Shown: positions 63,945 to 64,000 of the stretch, in pieces
Numbering within the stretch: position 1 is the stretch's first letter
How the letters are laid out: each line of letters starts with the position of its first letter
Assembly (NCBI GenBank): GCA_958296015.1
Contig: CATQIH010000020.1
Span: 1-64,000 of the forward strand
DNA: 64,000 nt
From: Cyclobacteriaceae bacterium
Lineage (GTDB): Bacteria > Bacteroidota > Bacteroidia > Cytophagales > Cyclobacteriaceae
Direction of reading: 5' to 3'
The notes under the pieces: model-generated
What the model saw: the letters and a program-made list of their open reading frames with translations, nothing else
Told to the model about the DNA's origin: nothing
Database searches by the model: none
Program-made: the position numbers and the translations under genes

Positions 63945-64000
63945 ATGGCAACTGCACAAAACGGAAACACCGTAAAAGTTCATTACACTGGCAAGCTTCA
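63945..64000 (+). CDS. FKBP-type peptidyl-prolyl isomerase (5' end only)
   Basis: The first 18 codons read ATAQNGNTVKVHYTGKL after the Met, the canonical start of SlyD/FKBP-type isomerases (VKVHYTGKL). The window ends here, so the gene is partial. The ATG at 63945 has only an A/T-rich leader and no clear ribosome site. Confidence 0.75.
   Translation, partial: MATAQNGNTVKVHYTGKL

Noticed and set aside
1-64000. tRNA or rRNA genes
   Set aside because: No cloverleaf with a T-arm GGTTCGAATCC-type motif or conserved rRNA stretch was recognised on either strand by reading; no covariance search was possible.

Overview
The window looks like chromosomal DNA from a free-living member of the Bacteroidota, most likely Cytophagales or a relative. 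The evidence is a TonB-dependent receptor followed by a DUF4249 lipoprotein, DUF2490, DUF3127, DUF349 and DUF2795 proteins, a LytS/LytTR pair, few Shine-Dalgarno sites, and promoter-like TAnnTTTG boxes in front of several genes. No rRNA, tRNA, CRISPR array or insertion sequence was recognised. Calls rest on reading the sequence and on family knowledge; no search was run.

Layout. 0.2-4.7 kb (minus): MarR regulator, a lone nuoK, a sensor kinase and a NatAB-type ABC exporter. 4.7-11.3 kb (minus): a secreted beta-rich protein, then housekeeping genes (dnaJ, grpE, obg, adk, hypoxanthine phosphoribosyltransferase, M42 peptidase) and a DUF3127 protein with an SSB-like tail. 11.6-18.9 kb: ammonium transport (glnK-amt), a TerB-like/PH-like protein, a tightly overlapping Dabb/PepSY-like/DUF2490 operon, a mog gene, and small proteins. 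19.2-25.7 kb (plus): MsbA-like exporter, a small membrane protein, gmhA, comM/yifB, a SPOR lipoprotein and an M20 amidohydrolase. The stretch 21.3-22.4 kb carries five single-base indels that break three neighbouring genes. 26.2-32.6 kb: PiT-like permease, M16 peptidase, a frameshifted DUF4126 gene, a YcxB-like protein, an endonuclease V remnant, and two oxidoreductases. 32.9-37.7 kb: LytS/LytTR, M15 peptidase, Dabb protein, MscS channel.

37.7-43.7 kb is the most unusual part. It starts with a decayed array of 42-bp repeats that still reads as 14-residue protein repeats on the minus strand, followed by a compact element of nested hairpins. Next comes the glycerol operon, in which glpK and glpD are separated by an AT-richer two-gene cassette: an AAA/OLD-like ATPase and a small TOPRIM/DUF4276-like protein. 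The pair resembles the ATPase plus TOPRIM architecture of several anti-phage systems and is the best candidate here for an undescribed system.

43.9-64 kb: a CPA2 antiporter, a MacB-type permease, queA-ispD, DUF2795, DUF349, an ABC-F protein (EttA-like), a transglutaminase-like protein, an aspartyl protease with PDZ, a beta-lactamase-fold hydrolase with TPRs, recQ, an ORF6N protein, DUF4249 plus its TonB-dependent receptor, and the first codons of an FKBP-type isomerase cut off by the window edge.
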